From assembly GCA_016710325.1 (NCBI GenBank), contig JADJXK010000002.1, forward strand, positions 1-64,000: a stretch of 64,000 nt of DNA. The letters run 5' to 3'. Each line of letters begins with the position of its first letter. The first letter of the stretch is position 1. The notes under the pieces are model-generated. The model was not told the origin of the DNA and did no database searches. It saw nothing but the letters and a program-made list of their open reading frames with translations. Source of the stretch: Candidatus Leptofilum proximum (GTDB lineage: Bacteria; Chloroflexota; Anaerolineae; Promineifilales; Promineifilaceae). This document shows positions 43,710-52,626 of the stretch, one piece after another. The translations under genes and the position numbers were made by a program.

Positions 43710-45101
43710 ATGAATGCACTTATTTCAACAACTGCTTTTATCAACCGGATGGTCGCGGCCGGCTTGCCCACCATCTTTATCGAGACCTTCATTTACTACT
43801 ATGAACAATTGGTGACCGGCCAGACAGGTTACATTGCCGAAGAAGAAATCCGGCCAGTCACCGAGATTCCCGATGCCGAGAAGTTTGCCGACCGGATGGT
43901 GGAAATTGGCAAACGCGCGTTGTCGAAAACGGCCGTTATCAAGCTCAACGGCGGCCTCGGAACCAGCATGGGGCTGGAACAGGCCAAATCGCTCCTGCCC
44001 GTCAAAGAAGGCTACTCCTTTCTGGACATCATTGCCCACCAGGCGCAGCTGGCCAACGTGCCCCTGCTGCTCATGAACAGCTTCTCCACGGAAGAGGATT
44101 CCCTGGCGCTGCTGGCAAAATATCCAGACCTGAACAAGGACTTGCCCCACAGCTTTTTGCAGCACAAAGAGCCCAAAATCCGGCAGGACAACTTGCAGCC
44201 TGTTGAATGGCCCGAAAACCCGGAGTTGGAATGGTGTCCGCCCGGCCACGGCGACATCTACACCGCCCTGATCACCAGCGAAACGCTCCAGGGTTTGTTG
44301 GCCAAAGGGTACGAATACGCCTTCGTGTCCAACGCCGACAACCTGGGCGCGGTGGTAGATCTGGCCATCCTGGGTTATTTTGTAGACAACGAAATCCCCT
44401 TCATGATGGAAGTGGCTGACCGGACCGAGATGGATAAAAAAGGCGGTCACCTGGCCGAGCGGCTGGACGGCCAGCTCATTTTACGCGAATCGGCCCAGTG
44501 CCCGCCGGAAGATACGGCCGATTTCCAAAACATCAACCGCCACAGATATTTCAACACCAACAACCTCTGGTTCCACCTACCTACGCTGTACCGCCAGATG
44601 AGCGCCCACGACAACCGCCTGGGGCTGCCCATCATCCGCAACAGCAAAACGGTGGATCCCCGTGACCCCAAGTCGCCGCCCGTGTACCAGCTGGAAACGG
44701 CGATGGGTTCAGCCATTGCCGTATTTGAGGGTGCGCAGGCCATCCGCGTGCCGCGCAGCCGCTTTGCCCCCGTTAAAACCACCGAAGATTTGCTGGCTGT
44801 GCGCTCCGACGCCTACACCCTCACCGAGGACTTTCGTGTTGTGCCCAGCGGCAGCCGCAAGATGCGCCAATTCAACATTACCCTGGACGGCCGTTACTAC
44901 AAATACGTCAGTGACTTAGAAGAGCGTTTTCCCCACGGCGTACCCTCGCTGGTCAAAAACAAGAGTCTGGTGATCGAAGGTGATTTTTCCTTTGGCAAGG
45001 ATGTGGTGTGCCAGGGAGACGTTCACCTGCGCAACGAAACAGACCGCCAGATTCACATCGCCGACGGCACGGTTTTGACCGGAAGCCTGCATTATGCGTA
45101 G
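43710..45101 (+). CDS. UTP--glucose-1-phosphate uridylyltransferase, eukaryote-like UDPGP family
   Basis: A 463-residue nucleotidyltransferase making UDP-glucose from UTP and glucose-1-phosphate. Belongs to the UDPGP (UGP2-like) family rather than the bacterial GalU: VIKLNGGLGTSMGLEQAKSL (nucleotide-binding), PLLLMNSFSTEEDSLALLAK, WCPPGHGDIYTALITSE, AFVSNADNLGAVVDLAILGY, HLAERLDGQLILRESAQCPP and FNTNNLWFHLPTL. The C-terminal left-handed beta helix part is short. The product would feed the glycan genes upstream in the window. Start ATG 43710. Confidence 0.9.
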   Translation: MNALISTTAFINRMVAAGLPTIFIETFIYYYEQLVTGQTGYIAEEEIRPVTEIPDAEKFADRMVEIGKRALSKTAVIKLNGGLGTSMGLEQAKSLLPVKEGYSFLDIIAHQAQLANVPLLLMNSFSTEEDSLALLAKYPDLNKDLPHSFLQHKEPKIRQDNLQPVEWPENPELEWCPPGHGDIYTALITSETLQGLLAKGYEYAFVSNADNLGAVVDLAILGYFVDNEIPFMMEVADRTEMDKKGGHLAERLDGQLILRESAQCPPEDTADFQNINRHRYFNTNNLWFHLPTLYRQMSAHDNRLGLPIIRNSKTVDPRDPKSPPVYQLETAMGSAIAVFEGAQAIRVPRSRFAPVKTTEDLLAVRSDAYTLTEDFRVVPSGSRKMRQFNITLDGRYYKYVSDLEERFPHGVPSLVKNKSLVIEGDFSFGKDVVCQGDVHLRNETDRQIHIADGTVLTGSLHYA

Positions 45102-45149
45102 CCTGCCCACTTGGCTGTTTAGGGAATCAAGAGGTTGACAAGGCAAAAA

Positions 45150-45225
45150 ATGTGAAACGTGACCAGAGGGGCATCACGTTTCAGTATCACCTTTCACGCC
45201 AAACCCCAAGAAATCCCCAAGAACT
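45150..45225. repeat. Copy B3 of the CACGTTTCACG element
   Basis: TGTGAAACGTGACCAGAG followed by GCATCACGTTTCAG and TTTCACGCCAAACCCCAAG. Similar to the right halves of the copies at 32121-32248 and 52454-52590 but lacking the left end. Lies 49 bases after the UGPase gene, before trmFO. Confidence 0.75.
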
Positions 45226-45278
45226 ACCACCTGGAGTTTTCGCGGTGTTGTCTGGCCGGTTGTGATACAATTGGCCCC

Positions 45279-46709
45279 ATGAGTCAATCGCTTGTGATTA
45301 TTGGTGGTGGGCTGGCTGGATCAGAAGCGGCATGGCAACTGGCAGAGCAGGGCATTCAAGTACGCCTGTATGAAATGCGTCCCCTAAGGCCAACACCCGC
45401 TCATGTGACCAACCAGCTCGCCGAACTGGTGTGCAGCAACTCGCTCGGCTCCATGCTGCCGCATAAGGCGCCCGGCTTGCTAAAGGCGGAACTGCGCGGC
45501 CTGGGTTCGCTGATTTTGGCGTGCGCGGTGCAAACGGCCGTTCCCGCCGGTTCTTCTCTCGCGGTCGATCGGGACAAGTTTGCCGAACTGGTCACCGCCA
45601 AAATTGAAGCCCACCCCCACATTACCCTGATTCGTGAAGAAGTAACGGCCGTTCCCCAAGAACCAGCCATCATCGCTAGCGGTCCGCTAACCTCGGCGGC
45701 GCTGACGGCCAGTATCAGCCAGCTCACCGGTGAAGAATACCTCTACTTTTACGACGCCGTGTCGCCCATTGTGGATTATGAAACTATCGACATGCGCATC
45801 GCCTTCCGCCAGTCTCGCTACGACAAGGGGCAGGAAGAAGAGGGCGACTACATCAACTGCCCCATGACCAAAGAGGAATACGAGCGCTTCTGCGACGCGC
45901 TCCTGGCTGCCGAAACCATCACCCTCAAGCAGTTTGAGCAGGAAGACCCCCACTTTTTTGAAGGCTGCATGCCCATCGAGGTGATGGCCCAACGGGGGCG
46001 AAAAGCCCTGGCCTTTGGGCCGATGCGGCCAGTGGGGTTGATTGATCCAAGGAGTGGCAAACGGCCGTACGCCGTCGTTCAGCTGCGCCAGGATAATCTC
46101 ATTGGTTCCCTGTACAACATCGTTGGCTTCCAGACTAACCTGAAGTGGGGCGCGCAAAAACGGGTGCTTCAGCTCATCCCTGGCCTGGAAAACGCCGAAT
46201 TTTTGCGCTACGGCATGATGCACCGCAACACCTACATCAACGCGCCGCGCCTGCTGCATCCTACCTTGCAGTATCGCGGCCGGGCCGATCTCCTTTTTGC
46301 CGGGCAGATTACCGGGGTGGAAGGCTACATGGGCAACGCCGCGACCGGGCTGGTGGCCGGGATCAACGCCGCGCGGCTGCTGCGGGGGCAAATGCCGGTC
46401 ATCTTCCCCACCAACACCATGCTGGGGGCACTGACGCACTACGTTACCCATGCCAGCAGCAAAGATTTCCAGCCGATGAAGGCCAACTTCGGCTTGTTCC
46501 CACCACCGCCGAACCAGCTGCCTAAGTCGGACCGCTACCGCTGGTACAGCGAGCGTGCCCTCACAGCCATGCGCCGTTTTGCCCGGGCCAACGGCTTGGG
46601 CTACGACCAGGCGCTGGCCGAGGCGAACCTGGCCGAAGAAGTGGGGGAACGGATGACGGCCGTTTCCCAGGAGCAAGGAATTGACGGATACCCTCAAGTT
46701 ATGGCTTAG
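45279..46709 (+). CDS. trmFO: Methylenetetrahydrofolate--tRNA-(uracil-5-)-methyltransferase
   Basis: A 476-residue FAD- and folate-dependent enzyme that methylates U54 of tRNA, using methylene-THF. Begins MSQSLVIIGGGLAGSEAAWQ (FAD-binding GGGLAG). Signatures: VCSNSLGSMLPHKAPGLLKA, PAGSSLAVDRDKFAE, EGDYINCPMTKEEYERF, FEGCMPIEVMAQRGRKALAF, GPMRPVGLIDPRSGKRPYAV and FAGQITGVEGYMGNAATGLV. Complete. The start ATG 45279-45281 was preferred over an in-frame extension that would read through a repeat. The histidine kinase gene starts inside its 3' end. Confidence 0.95.
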   Translation: MSQSLVIIGGGLAGSEAAWQLAEQGIQVRLYEMRPLRPTPAHVTNQLAELVCSNSLGSMLPHKAPGLLKAELRGLGSLILACAVQTAVPAGSSLAVDRDKFAELVTAKIEAHPHITLIREEVTAVPQEPAIIASGPLTSAALTASISQLTGEEYLYFYDAVSPIVDYETIDMRIAFRQSRYDKGQEEEGDYINCPMTKEEYERFCDALLAAETITLKQFEQEDPHFFEGCMPIEVMAQRGRKALAFGPMRPVGLIDPRSGKRPYAVVQLRQDNLIGSLYNIVGFQTNLKWGAQKRVLQLIPGLENAEFLRYGMMHRNTYINAPRLLHPTLQYRGRADLLFAGQITGVEGYMGNAATGLVAGINAARLLRGQMPVIFPTNTMLGALTHYVTHASSKDFQPMKANFGLFPPPPNQLPKSDRYRWYSERALTAMRRFARANGLGYDQALAEANLAEEVGERMTAVSQEQGIDGYPQVMA

Positions 46710-47880
46710 ACAGCAATCAGCCATGCTTTGCACGGTTACTTTTCGCCGGGCGCCCAATATGCTGCCTGACGAAGACGATCTCATTCAGTTCCTTTCCGTT
46801 TTGGTCAACAGCGTGGGTGCGCTGCGTGAAGTGCAGCTCGCCGCCGTGCAATCCTGGGCGCTCATGGCCATTGGCCATGATGCCCCCGCCGCCTACGACT
46901 GGATGGTGCTGCTGCGTGTGCTCAAGGAAGAAATCGGCCGTAACCTGGAGAAGCAGTTCACGCCCGAACAAGCCCTCACCGCCTGGCGCCAAATTGACGA
47001 CGTGCTCACCTACGCCATTATCGAAGCCACCCAGCTGGCCTCCGACATGCAGCGCTCGGAGCTGCTGGGCCACATGGAGCAGCTGCGCACCCAGCAGGAA
47101 AAGTTCAAAGAGAGCAAAACAAAGTTTATTGCCGTGGCCGCCCACGAACTAAAAACCCCGCTCACCATTTTGGAGGGCTACACCAACATTCTGCGTGCCG
47201 AGACACAGAACGATCCGCAACTGCACATTTACTTGGAGGGTTTGGGCAACGGCTTTCGCCGCATGCATGAAATCATCGGCGACATGTTGGATGTGTCGCT
47301 GCTGGACCTGCGCACGGTGGAGCTGAAGTACCAGGAGATCAACCTGGAGAAAACCGTGCTGCTGGTCGCCGACAGCGTGGATCGCTACTACGCCACCCGG
47401 CGTGTGGATTTAAAAATCATTCCCTTCGAGTTTGACAACAACACTTATGGCGACCCGGAAAAGCTGAAAAAGGCGCTCGGTAAGGTCTTGATGAACGCGC
47501 TTAAATACACGCCAGATGGGGGGCAGGTGGTTGTGTCTGGCAACCTTGTGCGGCAGGATGAAGTGACCGATGAACTGGCCGGTTTTGTCGATATCCAGGT
47601 GACCGATACCGGCATTGGCATCGACCCGGAAAACCTGGAGCCGATTTTTGAGAAGTTTGGCAGCATTGCCGATGCCAGCCTGCACTCCTCCAGCAAAACG
47701 AAGTTTAAGGGAGGCGGTCCTGGGCTGGGGCTGCCAATTGCCAGGGGGATTGTGGAAGCACACGGTGGCCGGGTCTGGGCGGAAAGTCCTGGATTTGATG
47801 AAGAAAACTGCCCCGGCAGCACCTTCCATGTGGAGCTGCCCATCTGGCTCAAAGCACCGGATCATTCTGCTGAGCTTTGA
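46681..47880 (+). CDS. Histidine kinase
   Basis: A 399-residue two-component sensor kinase without membrane helices, so cytoplasmic. A helical N-terminal region (~30-140) precedes the HisKA domain with H-box FIAVAAHELKTPLTILEGYT (His155) and a HATPase domain (N-box MNALKYTP, G1 DTGIGIDPENLEPIF, G2 GGPGLGLPIARGIVEAHGG, where GPGLGL replaces the usual GxGLGL). It starts at TTG 46681, 29 bases inside trmFO, so translation is coupled. No response regulator is adjacent; its partner is unknown. Confidence 0.88.
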   Translation: MTDTLKLWLRQQSAMLCTVTFRRAPNMLPDEDDLIQFLSVLVNSVGALREVQLAAVQSWALMAIGHDAPAAYDWMVLLRVLKEEIGRNLEKQFTPEQALTAWRQIDDVLTYAIIEATQLASDMQRSELLGHMEQLRTQQEKFKESKTKFIAVAAHELKTPLTILEGYTNILRAETQNDPQLHIYLEGLGNGFRRMHEIIGDMLDVSLLDLRTVELKYQEINLEKTVLLVADSVDRYYATRRVDLKIIPFEFDNNTYGDPEKLKKALGKVLMNALKYTPDGGQVVVSGNLVRQDEVTDELAGFVDIQVTDTGIGIDPENLEPIFEKFGSIADASLHSSSKTKFKGGGPGLGLPIARGIVEAHGGRVWAESPGFDEENCPGSTFHVELPIWLKAPDHSAEL

Positions 47881-47899
47881 AACCATGTTGTATTCTGGA

Positions 47900-47990
47900 G
47901 TGTCATTCCTGCCCCACGCTTTCGCGGGGGCAGGCTGCGGGAATCCACTTTGGTAAAGAAACTGGATACCCGCCTGCGCGGGTATGACAC
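47900..47990. repeat. REP-like intergenic repeat (GTGTCAT ... ATGACAC)
   Basis: Outer ends GTGTCATTCCTGCC and GCGCGGGTATGACAC are inverted; CACGCTTTCGCGGGGGCAGG and ACCCGCCTGCGCGGGT form inner stems. This style (TGTCATTCCCGC / GCGGGAATGACA) is a well-known dispersed repeat in many bacteria. Starts 20 bases after the kinase stop. Confidence 0.75.
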
Positions 47991-48048
47991 TTCCTCGCGC
48001 TGTGTGTAAAGCGGTAAGGAATGTGTTTTAAGGAAAACGAGGATTTCA

Positions 48049-49641
48049 ATGGATATTTCGGCTGAGGTTGTGGTGCGAGATGTAACGGTTTACCCTGACC
48101 GGGCGCGGGTGACTGGCGTGGGTGGCTGTGAGGTGGAAAACGGCCGTCACCGCCTCATCATTCCCAATTTGCCGCTGACGATGGAGACCAACTCGGTGCG
48201 GGTTGGTGGCAGCGGCAGTGCCAGAGTGCGGCTGCTCGGCGTTGAGGTCACGCGGCAGTTTTTTGAGCAGGCGCCGGAGACGGCCGTACGTGACCTCGAA
48301 GCCCAAATCGAAGAGGTGCAGGACGCGCTGCGGGCACTGGAGGACCAGAAGGCAGGCTGGCAGGCCCACGGCACCTACCTGGACGGCATCCGCCAGGCCA
48401 CGGCCGAATTTGCCAAGGGCCTCTCGCGCGGCAAAACCACCGTGGATGATCAGCAGGAAGTGATTGCCTTTTTGCAGGAGCAGGACGCAGCGATGCGCAC
48501 GGCCGTTCGCGAACTGGATCAGCAGCAGCGCGAACTCATGCGCCGCTTGCAGAAGCTCCAGCAGGAGCTCAAGCAGATTCGCTCCAACAAGCCGCCGCAG
48601 CAGTTTCAGGCGTTGGTTGAAATTGAGGTGGTCGAGAGCGGCCGTTTCCAGCCGGAAATTAGCTACGTGGTGAACCAGGCTGGTTGGCAGCCGCTGTACG
48701 ATATTCGGTTGGTGGCGGAAAACGGCCGTACCACGCTGGAAATCAACTACCTGGCCGAAATTACGCAGCGCACCGGGCAGGCCTGGTCTGGGGTGAAATT
48801 GGCTGTTTCTACGGCTCGTCCGGCGCTGAACCAACAGCTGCCCCGCATTGATCCCTGGTTTATTCGCGAATACCAGCCGCCGCAGCCGCGCCAGCTGGTG
48901 CGGGCCGCGGCCCCGGCGCCCCAAGCCGCCAAGATGGAGATGATGATGGTGGCCGATGCAGCCCCGGCTGATGAAGCGCTGGGAATAGTGGCCGAGACCG
49001 TCACCGCAGAAGTGCAGTCTGAGGGAACGGCCGTTACCTTCACCGCCCCCGGCAGCACCGACATCCCCAACGATGGCTCGCCGCACAAAACGATTTTGCA
49101 GCAAATTCGCCTGGAGCCGAAGCTGGACTACCTGACCATTCCCAAGTATCACGACACCGCTTTCCGCCGCGCTAAGGTCAAATATGACCAGCCTGGCCCG
49201 CTGCTGCCCGGTTCGGCCAGCCTGTTTGTTGGCGCCGAGTATATTGGGCAAACGCACATCGACTTCACCGCGCAGGGTGATGAGGTAGAATTGTTGCTCG
49301 GTGTAGAAGATCGCATCACGGTGGAGCGAAAGTTGGCCCGCCGCGATGTGGACAAGAAGCTGCTGCGTGATCAGCGGGAACTGCGGTACGGTTACACCAT
49401 CGAGGTGAAAAACCTGCTGCCCACCGAAGCCACGGTGGTAGTGAAGGATCACATCCCGGTTTCGCGCCATGAGCAGATCAAGGTAAAATTAGACTCTGTT
49501 CGCCCGCAGCCAGCTGAGCAGACGGAGTTAAATCTACTGGAATGGCAGCTCACATTGTCCGGCGGCGGCAAACAAACGATTCAATACGAGTATGTGGTAG
49601 ACCATCCACGGAGTTTGCAGGTGGTTGGTTTACTAGATTAG
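48049..49641 (+). CDS. MuiA-like DUF4139 protein
   Basis: A 530-residue protein of the mucoidy inhibitor A / DUF4139 family. An N-terminal DUF4140-like domain (~5-110; VVVRDVTVYPDRARVTGVGG) is followed by a coiled coil (~80-185; EEVQDALRALEDQKAGW, QQQRELMRRLQKLQQELKQI) and a large beta-rich DUF4139 part (WQPLYDIRLVAENGRTTLEI, YLAEITQRTGQAWSGVKLAV, YGYTIEVKNLLPTEATVVVK, KQTIQYEYVVDHPRSLQVVG). No signal peptide is seen. Function of the family is unclear; some relatives influence exopolysaccharide production. Start ATG 48049. Followed 27 bases later by hflX. Confidence 0.85.
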   Translation: MDISAEVVVRDVTVYPDRARVTGVGGCEVENGRHRLIIPNLPLTMETNSVRVGGSGSARVRLLGVEVTRQFFEQAPETAVRDLEAQIEEVQDALRALEDQKAGWQAHGTYLDGIRQATAEFAKGLSRGKTTVDDQQEVIAFLQEQDAAMRTAVRELDQQQRELMRRLQKLQQELKQIRSNKPPQQFQALVEIEVVESGRFQPEISYVVNQAGWQPLYDIRLVAENGRTTLEINYLAEITQRTGQAWSGVKLAVSTARPALNQQLPRIDPWFIREYQPPQPRQLVRAAAPAPQAAKMEMMMVADAAPADEALGIVAETVTAEVQSEGTAVTFTAPGSTDIPNDGSPHKTILQQIRLEPKLDYLTIPKYHDTAFRRAKVKYDQPGPLLPGSASLFVGAEYIGQTHIDFTAQGDEVELLLGVEDRITVERKLARRDVDKKLLRDQRELRYGYTIEVKNLLPTEATVVVKDHIPVSRHEQIKVKLDSVRPQPAEQTELNLLEWQLTLSGGGKQTIQYEYVVDHPRSLQVVGLLD

Positions 49642-49668
49642 TAAGCGGAGGCATCTATTTCCCCAAAA

Positions 49669-50982
49669 ATGTATGAAACAGCCCAACCGAAAGAGCGAGC
49701 CTTTCTGGTTGGTGCAGAACTGAAACATGAACGGCCGTTACTGCCCGTTGAAGATAGCTTGCTCGAACTTGGTCGCCTGGCGGATACGGCCGGATTAGAG
49801 GTTGTCGGACAAAGCATTCAACGCTTTGATCGCCCGGACAGCGCCACCTTTATCGGTTCCGGTAAGGTGGAAGAAGTGAAAATGCTCATCGACGAGCTGC
49901 AGGCCAGCGTGGTAATTTTTGACGAAGAGCTGAACCCACGCCACCAGCGTGAGCTGGAGAAGCTGTTTGGCGAAGACGTTAAGGTTATCGACCGCACCGC
50001 GCTGATCCTGGACATCTTTGCCCAGCACGCCCAAACGCGCGAAGGCAAGCTGCAGGTGGAGCTGGCGCAGTTGGAGTACCGTGTGCCGCGCCTGACCCGG
50101 ATGTGGACACATCTGGCGCGCCAGGCGGGTGGCCGGGCCGGTGGCATGGGCGGCGGTGTCGGCCTCCGTGGTCCGGGTGAAACCCAGCTGGAAACCGACC
50201 GCCGTGAAATTGGGCGGCGCATCGCCTATATTAAGGACCAGCTGGAAAACGTGCGGGCTCATCGCGAACGGCACCGGGCCAAGCGGCAGCAGACCGAGCT
50301 CCAGGTGGTGGCCATCGTGGGGTACACCAACGCGGGCAAATCAACCCTGCTTAACAACCTGAGTGACGCCAACGTGCTGTCGGCCGATATGCTGTTTGCG
50401 ACGCTGGACCCCACCACGCGCAAGGTGGACATGCCCGGCGGGCGCGAACTGCTCTTCACCGACACGGTAGGTTTTATCCAAAAGCTGCCCACCAACATCG
50501 TGGCTGCGTTTCGCGCTACCCTGGAAGAAATCACCGAAGCAGACCTGCTGCTGCACGTGGTGGATGCCACGCACCTCAATGCCCAGGAGCAAATTGAGTC
50601 CGTGGAAGATACGCTGGCCGAGCTGGAAGTGGACCATTTGCCAATGGTGGTAGCGCTGAACAAGATCGATTTACTGCCGCCAGACGTCAATCCACTGCAC
50701 CAATTTGGCTTGCCGTACCCGGTTGTGCCGGTTTCGGCCGTTACTGGCCAGGGCATGGATGAACTGCTGGTGGCTATCGACGCGGCTATGGTGCGTTACC
50801 TGGTGCCGCTGCGGGCACTGCTGCCGTACAAGCGAGGCGATTTGCTCTCGCTGATGTACGAGCGCGGCCAGGTTGATAGTGAAGACCATACGGCGGAAGG
50901 GGTGATTGTACACGGCCGTTTACCCAAGCGCCTGGTGCCCTACTTTGAACCCTACATGGATCACAGAACGCTCAAGGATTAG
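49669..50982 (+). CDS. hflX: GTPase HflX
   Basis: A 437-residue ribosome-associated GTPase that splits stalled 70S/100S ribosomes under stress. N-terminal HflX domain (VEDSLLELGRLADTAGLEVV, ATFIGSGKVEEVKMLI, VVIFDEELNPRHQRELEKL), central GLRGPGETQLETDRREIGRR, G domain with G1 VGYTNAGKSTLLNNL, G3 FTDTVGFIQKLPTNIV, G4 ALNKIDLLP. C-terminal part ends RGQVDSEDHTAEGVIVHGRL. Complete and normal length. Stop precedes a small membrane protein gene by eight bases. Confidence 0.95.
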   Translation: MYETAQPKERAFLVGAELKHERPLLPVEDSLLELGRLADTAGLEVVGQSIQRFDRPDSATFIGSGKVEEVKMLIDELQASVVIFDEELNPRHQRELEKLFGEDVKVIDRTALILDIFAQHAQTREGKLQVELAQLEYRVPRLTRMWTHLARQAGGRAGGMGGGVGLRGPGETQLETDRREIGRRIAYIKDQLENVRAHRERHRAKRQQTELQVVAIVGYTNAGKSTLLNNLSDANVLSADMLFATLDPTTRKVDMPGGRELLFTDTVGFIQKLPTNIVAAFRATLEEITEADLLLHVVDATHLNAQEQIESVEDTLAELEVDHLPMVVALNKIDLLPPDVNPLHQFGLPYPVVPVSAVTGQGMDELLVAIDAAMVRYLVPLRALLPYKRGDLLSLMYERGQVDSEDHTAEGVIVHGRLPKRLVPYFEPYMDHRTLKD

Positions 50983-50990
50983 TTTGCTTC

Positions 50991-51191
50991 ATGAATGATT
51001 TTCTAGACAAGGTCAGTGATTTTCTTAGCAAGTATCCGGGCTTGCTGCCGTTGGTGGGCCTGGGTCTCATTATTTTAAATCTGATTTTGCAGATTTTTCC
51101 TGGCAGCTGGTTTGTTGATCGTCATATCTTGCTGCATCTGGGCCTCATTGTCAGCCTGGTTGGGCTGCTGTTAGTACGGCCGTTAACCTGA
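50991..51191 (+). CDS. Small membrane protein
   Basis: A 66-residue protein with two predicted helices (GLLPLVGLGLIILNLILQIF and HILLHLGLIVSLVGLLLVRP) linked by a short loop (PGSWFVDR). Eight bases after hflX, so probably co-transcribed. Not recognised; a conserved small hydrophobic protein is likely because of its position and clean start (ATG 50991). Confidence 0.65.
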   Translation: MNDFLDKVSDFLSKYPGLLPLVGLGLIILNLILQIFPGSWFVDRHILLHLGLIVSLVGLLLVRPLT

Positions 51192-51270
51192 GGCCCGTTG
51201 TGTAAGTGTCACCGATTCACTCCCGATTTATCCACCATCTTGCCGCACAGGCCAGGTAGTTTGTTTGCCC

Positions 51271-52434
51271 ATGATTCCCATTGAAACTGTTGCCCAAAAC
51301 GGCCGTGTTCAGGCGGCACTTGCTCACTTTTCTGACTCTGTTCCCCAGCTGGTGGAACAGGCCATTGCCATCCAGCAAATTCCCGCACCCACCTTCGCCG
51401 AAGCGGCGCGGGCCGCCTACCTGGAACGCCGTTTCCGCGAGCTAGATCTGGCCGATGTGCAGCGGGATGACCTGGACAACGTGTACGGCCGTTTCCCCGG
51501 CAGCAAACCACAGAACAAAGTCCCCGTTATTATCTCCGCCCACAGCGACACGGTTTTTCCGGCCGGAACTGACCTGACCGTGCGGCGCAATGGGAGCCTC
51601 ATTCACGGCCCGGGCATTGGTGATAATTCTACAGGCGTAGCTGGTTTGCTGGCGCTGGCCGAGACTTTATGGGAACAGGAGATACGGCCGTTGGCCGACA
51701 TCTGGTTTGTGGCCAACGTCGGCGAGGAAGGTTTGGGTGATTTACGCGGTATGCGCGCCGTGGTGGAGCGGTTTGGCGAGAACGCCATCTACCTGGTGGT
51801 GGAAGGTGGCCTGTTTGGCCAGATTTCGCACCAGGCTATCGGCGTGAACCGGTACGAGATTACCATTCATACGCCTGGCGGCCACTCCTGGGGCAACTTT
51901 GGCCAGCGCAGCGCTATCCACGAGTTGGGCCGCCTCATCGCCGCCATCGACAAGCTGCAGCTGCCGCTGAAGCCCAAAACTACCTACAACGTGGGCGTGA
52001 TCGAAGGCGGCACCTCGGTGAATACCATCGCCCAGACGGCCAAAATGCTGCTCGATTTACGCTCGGAGGATCCGCACCGCCTGGCTGTTCTGGTGACCGA
52101 GGTGGAAAGATTGGTCATGGTCCGGCAGCGGCAGCGGGACGTGGCGGTGGAGATGAAGCAAATCGGCAACCGCCCACCAGGCCAGATTGGCCGGGACACG
52201 CCGCTGGTGCAGCAGGCGGCTACAGCGCTGCGTTTTGTCGGCAGCACCAAGGTGAACTTTATTGCCAGCAGCACGGACGCCAATGTGCCGTTGAGCCGCG
52301 GGTATACGGCCGTTTGTATTGGCCTCACCGAATCCGGCAACGCCCACCGCCTGGACGAGTACATGGACAGTACCTACCTGCCTAAAGGAATGAGCCAGCT
52401 CTTGCTGCTGGCTTTGTCCGCCGCCGGTGTTTGA
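51271..52434 (+). CDS. M20-family metallopeptidase
   Basis: A 387-residue zinc peptidase/amidohydrolase, with zinc-binding residues visible: His/Asp in IISAHSDTVFPAG, Asp in GIGDNSTGVAGLLALAETL, Glu pair in NVGEEGLGDLRG, and a late His in SGNAHRLDEYM. The dimerisation domain insert (HTPGGHSWGNFGQRSAI) lies mid-protein. It resembles PepT/ArgE-like enzymes of the M20 family. A start at TTG 51265 would add two residues and has an AGGTAG site, so the exact start is uncertain. Substrate unknown (dipeptides or acylated amino acids). Confidence 0.88.
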   Translation: MIPIETVAQNGRVQAALAHFSDSVPQLVEQAIAIQQIPAPTFAEAARAAYLERRFRELDLADVQRDDLDNVYGRFPGSKPQNKVPVIISAHSDTVFPAGTDLTVRRNGSLIHGPGIGDNSTGVAGLLALAETLWEQEIRPLADIWFVANVGEEGLGDLRGMRAVVERFGENAIYLVVEGGLFGQISHQAIGVNRYEITIHTPGGHSWGNFGQRSAIHELGRLIAAIDKLQLPLKPKTTYNVGVIEGGTSVNTIAQTAKMLLDLRSEDPHRLAVLVTEVERLVMVRQRQRDVAVEMKQIGNRPPGQIGRDTPLVQQAATALRFVGSTKVNFIASSTDANVPLSRGYTAVCIGLTESGNAHRLDEYMDSTYLPKGMSQLLLLALSAAGV

Positions 52435-52453
52435 AATGGAGGGCTCTTCGTCA

Positions 52454-52590
52454 AATAGTTTTGGGTCTTCAGGATTTCGTGGGGTTTGGCGTGAAACGTG
52501 AAGCGTGAAACGTGATGTCACTCTGGTCACGTTTCACGTTTCACGCATCACGGATTGTAAGCCACCTGAATTCCTGAAGACCCAACTATT
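52454..52590. mobile_element. MITE-like CACGTTTCACG element, complete copy (B2)
   Basis: Perfect 12-base terminal inverted repeats GGGTCTTCAGGA (52463-52474) and TCCTGAAGACCC (52572-52583), extended outward by AATAGTT / AACTATT. The centre is a hairpin of CGTGAAACGTGA / TCACGTTTCACG units. No gene inside. Almost identical in reverse to 32121-32248. Confidence 0.8.
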
Positions 52591-52626
52591 CCTCACAACT
52601 GAACCGTTTTTTCTTGGGAGACAGTA

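Noticed and set aside
48046..49470. A 474-codon minus-strand frame opposite the MuiA-like gene
   Set aside because: Shadow of the real gene; no signal, domain or ribosome binding site.
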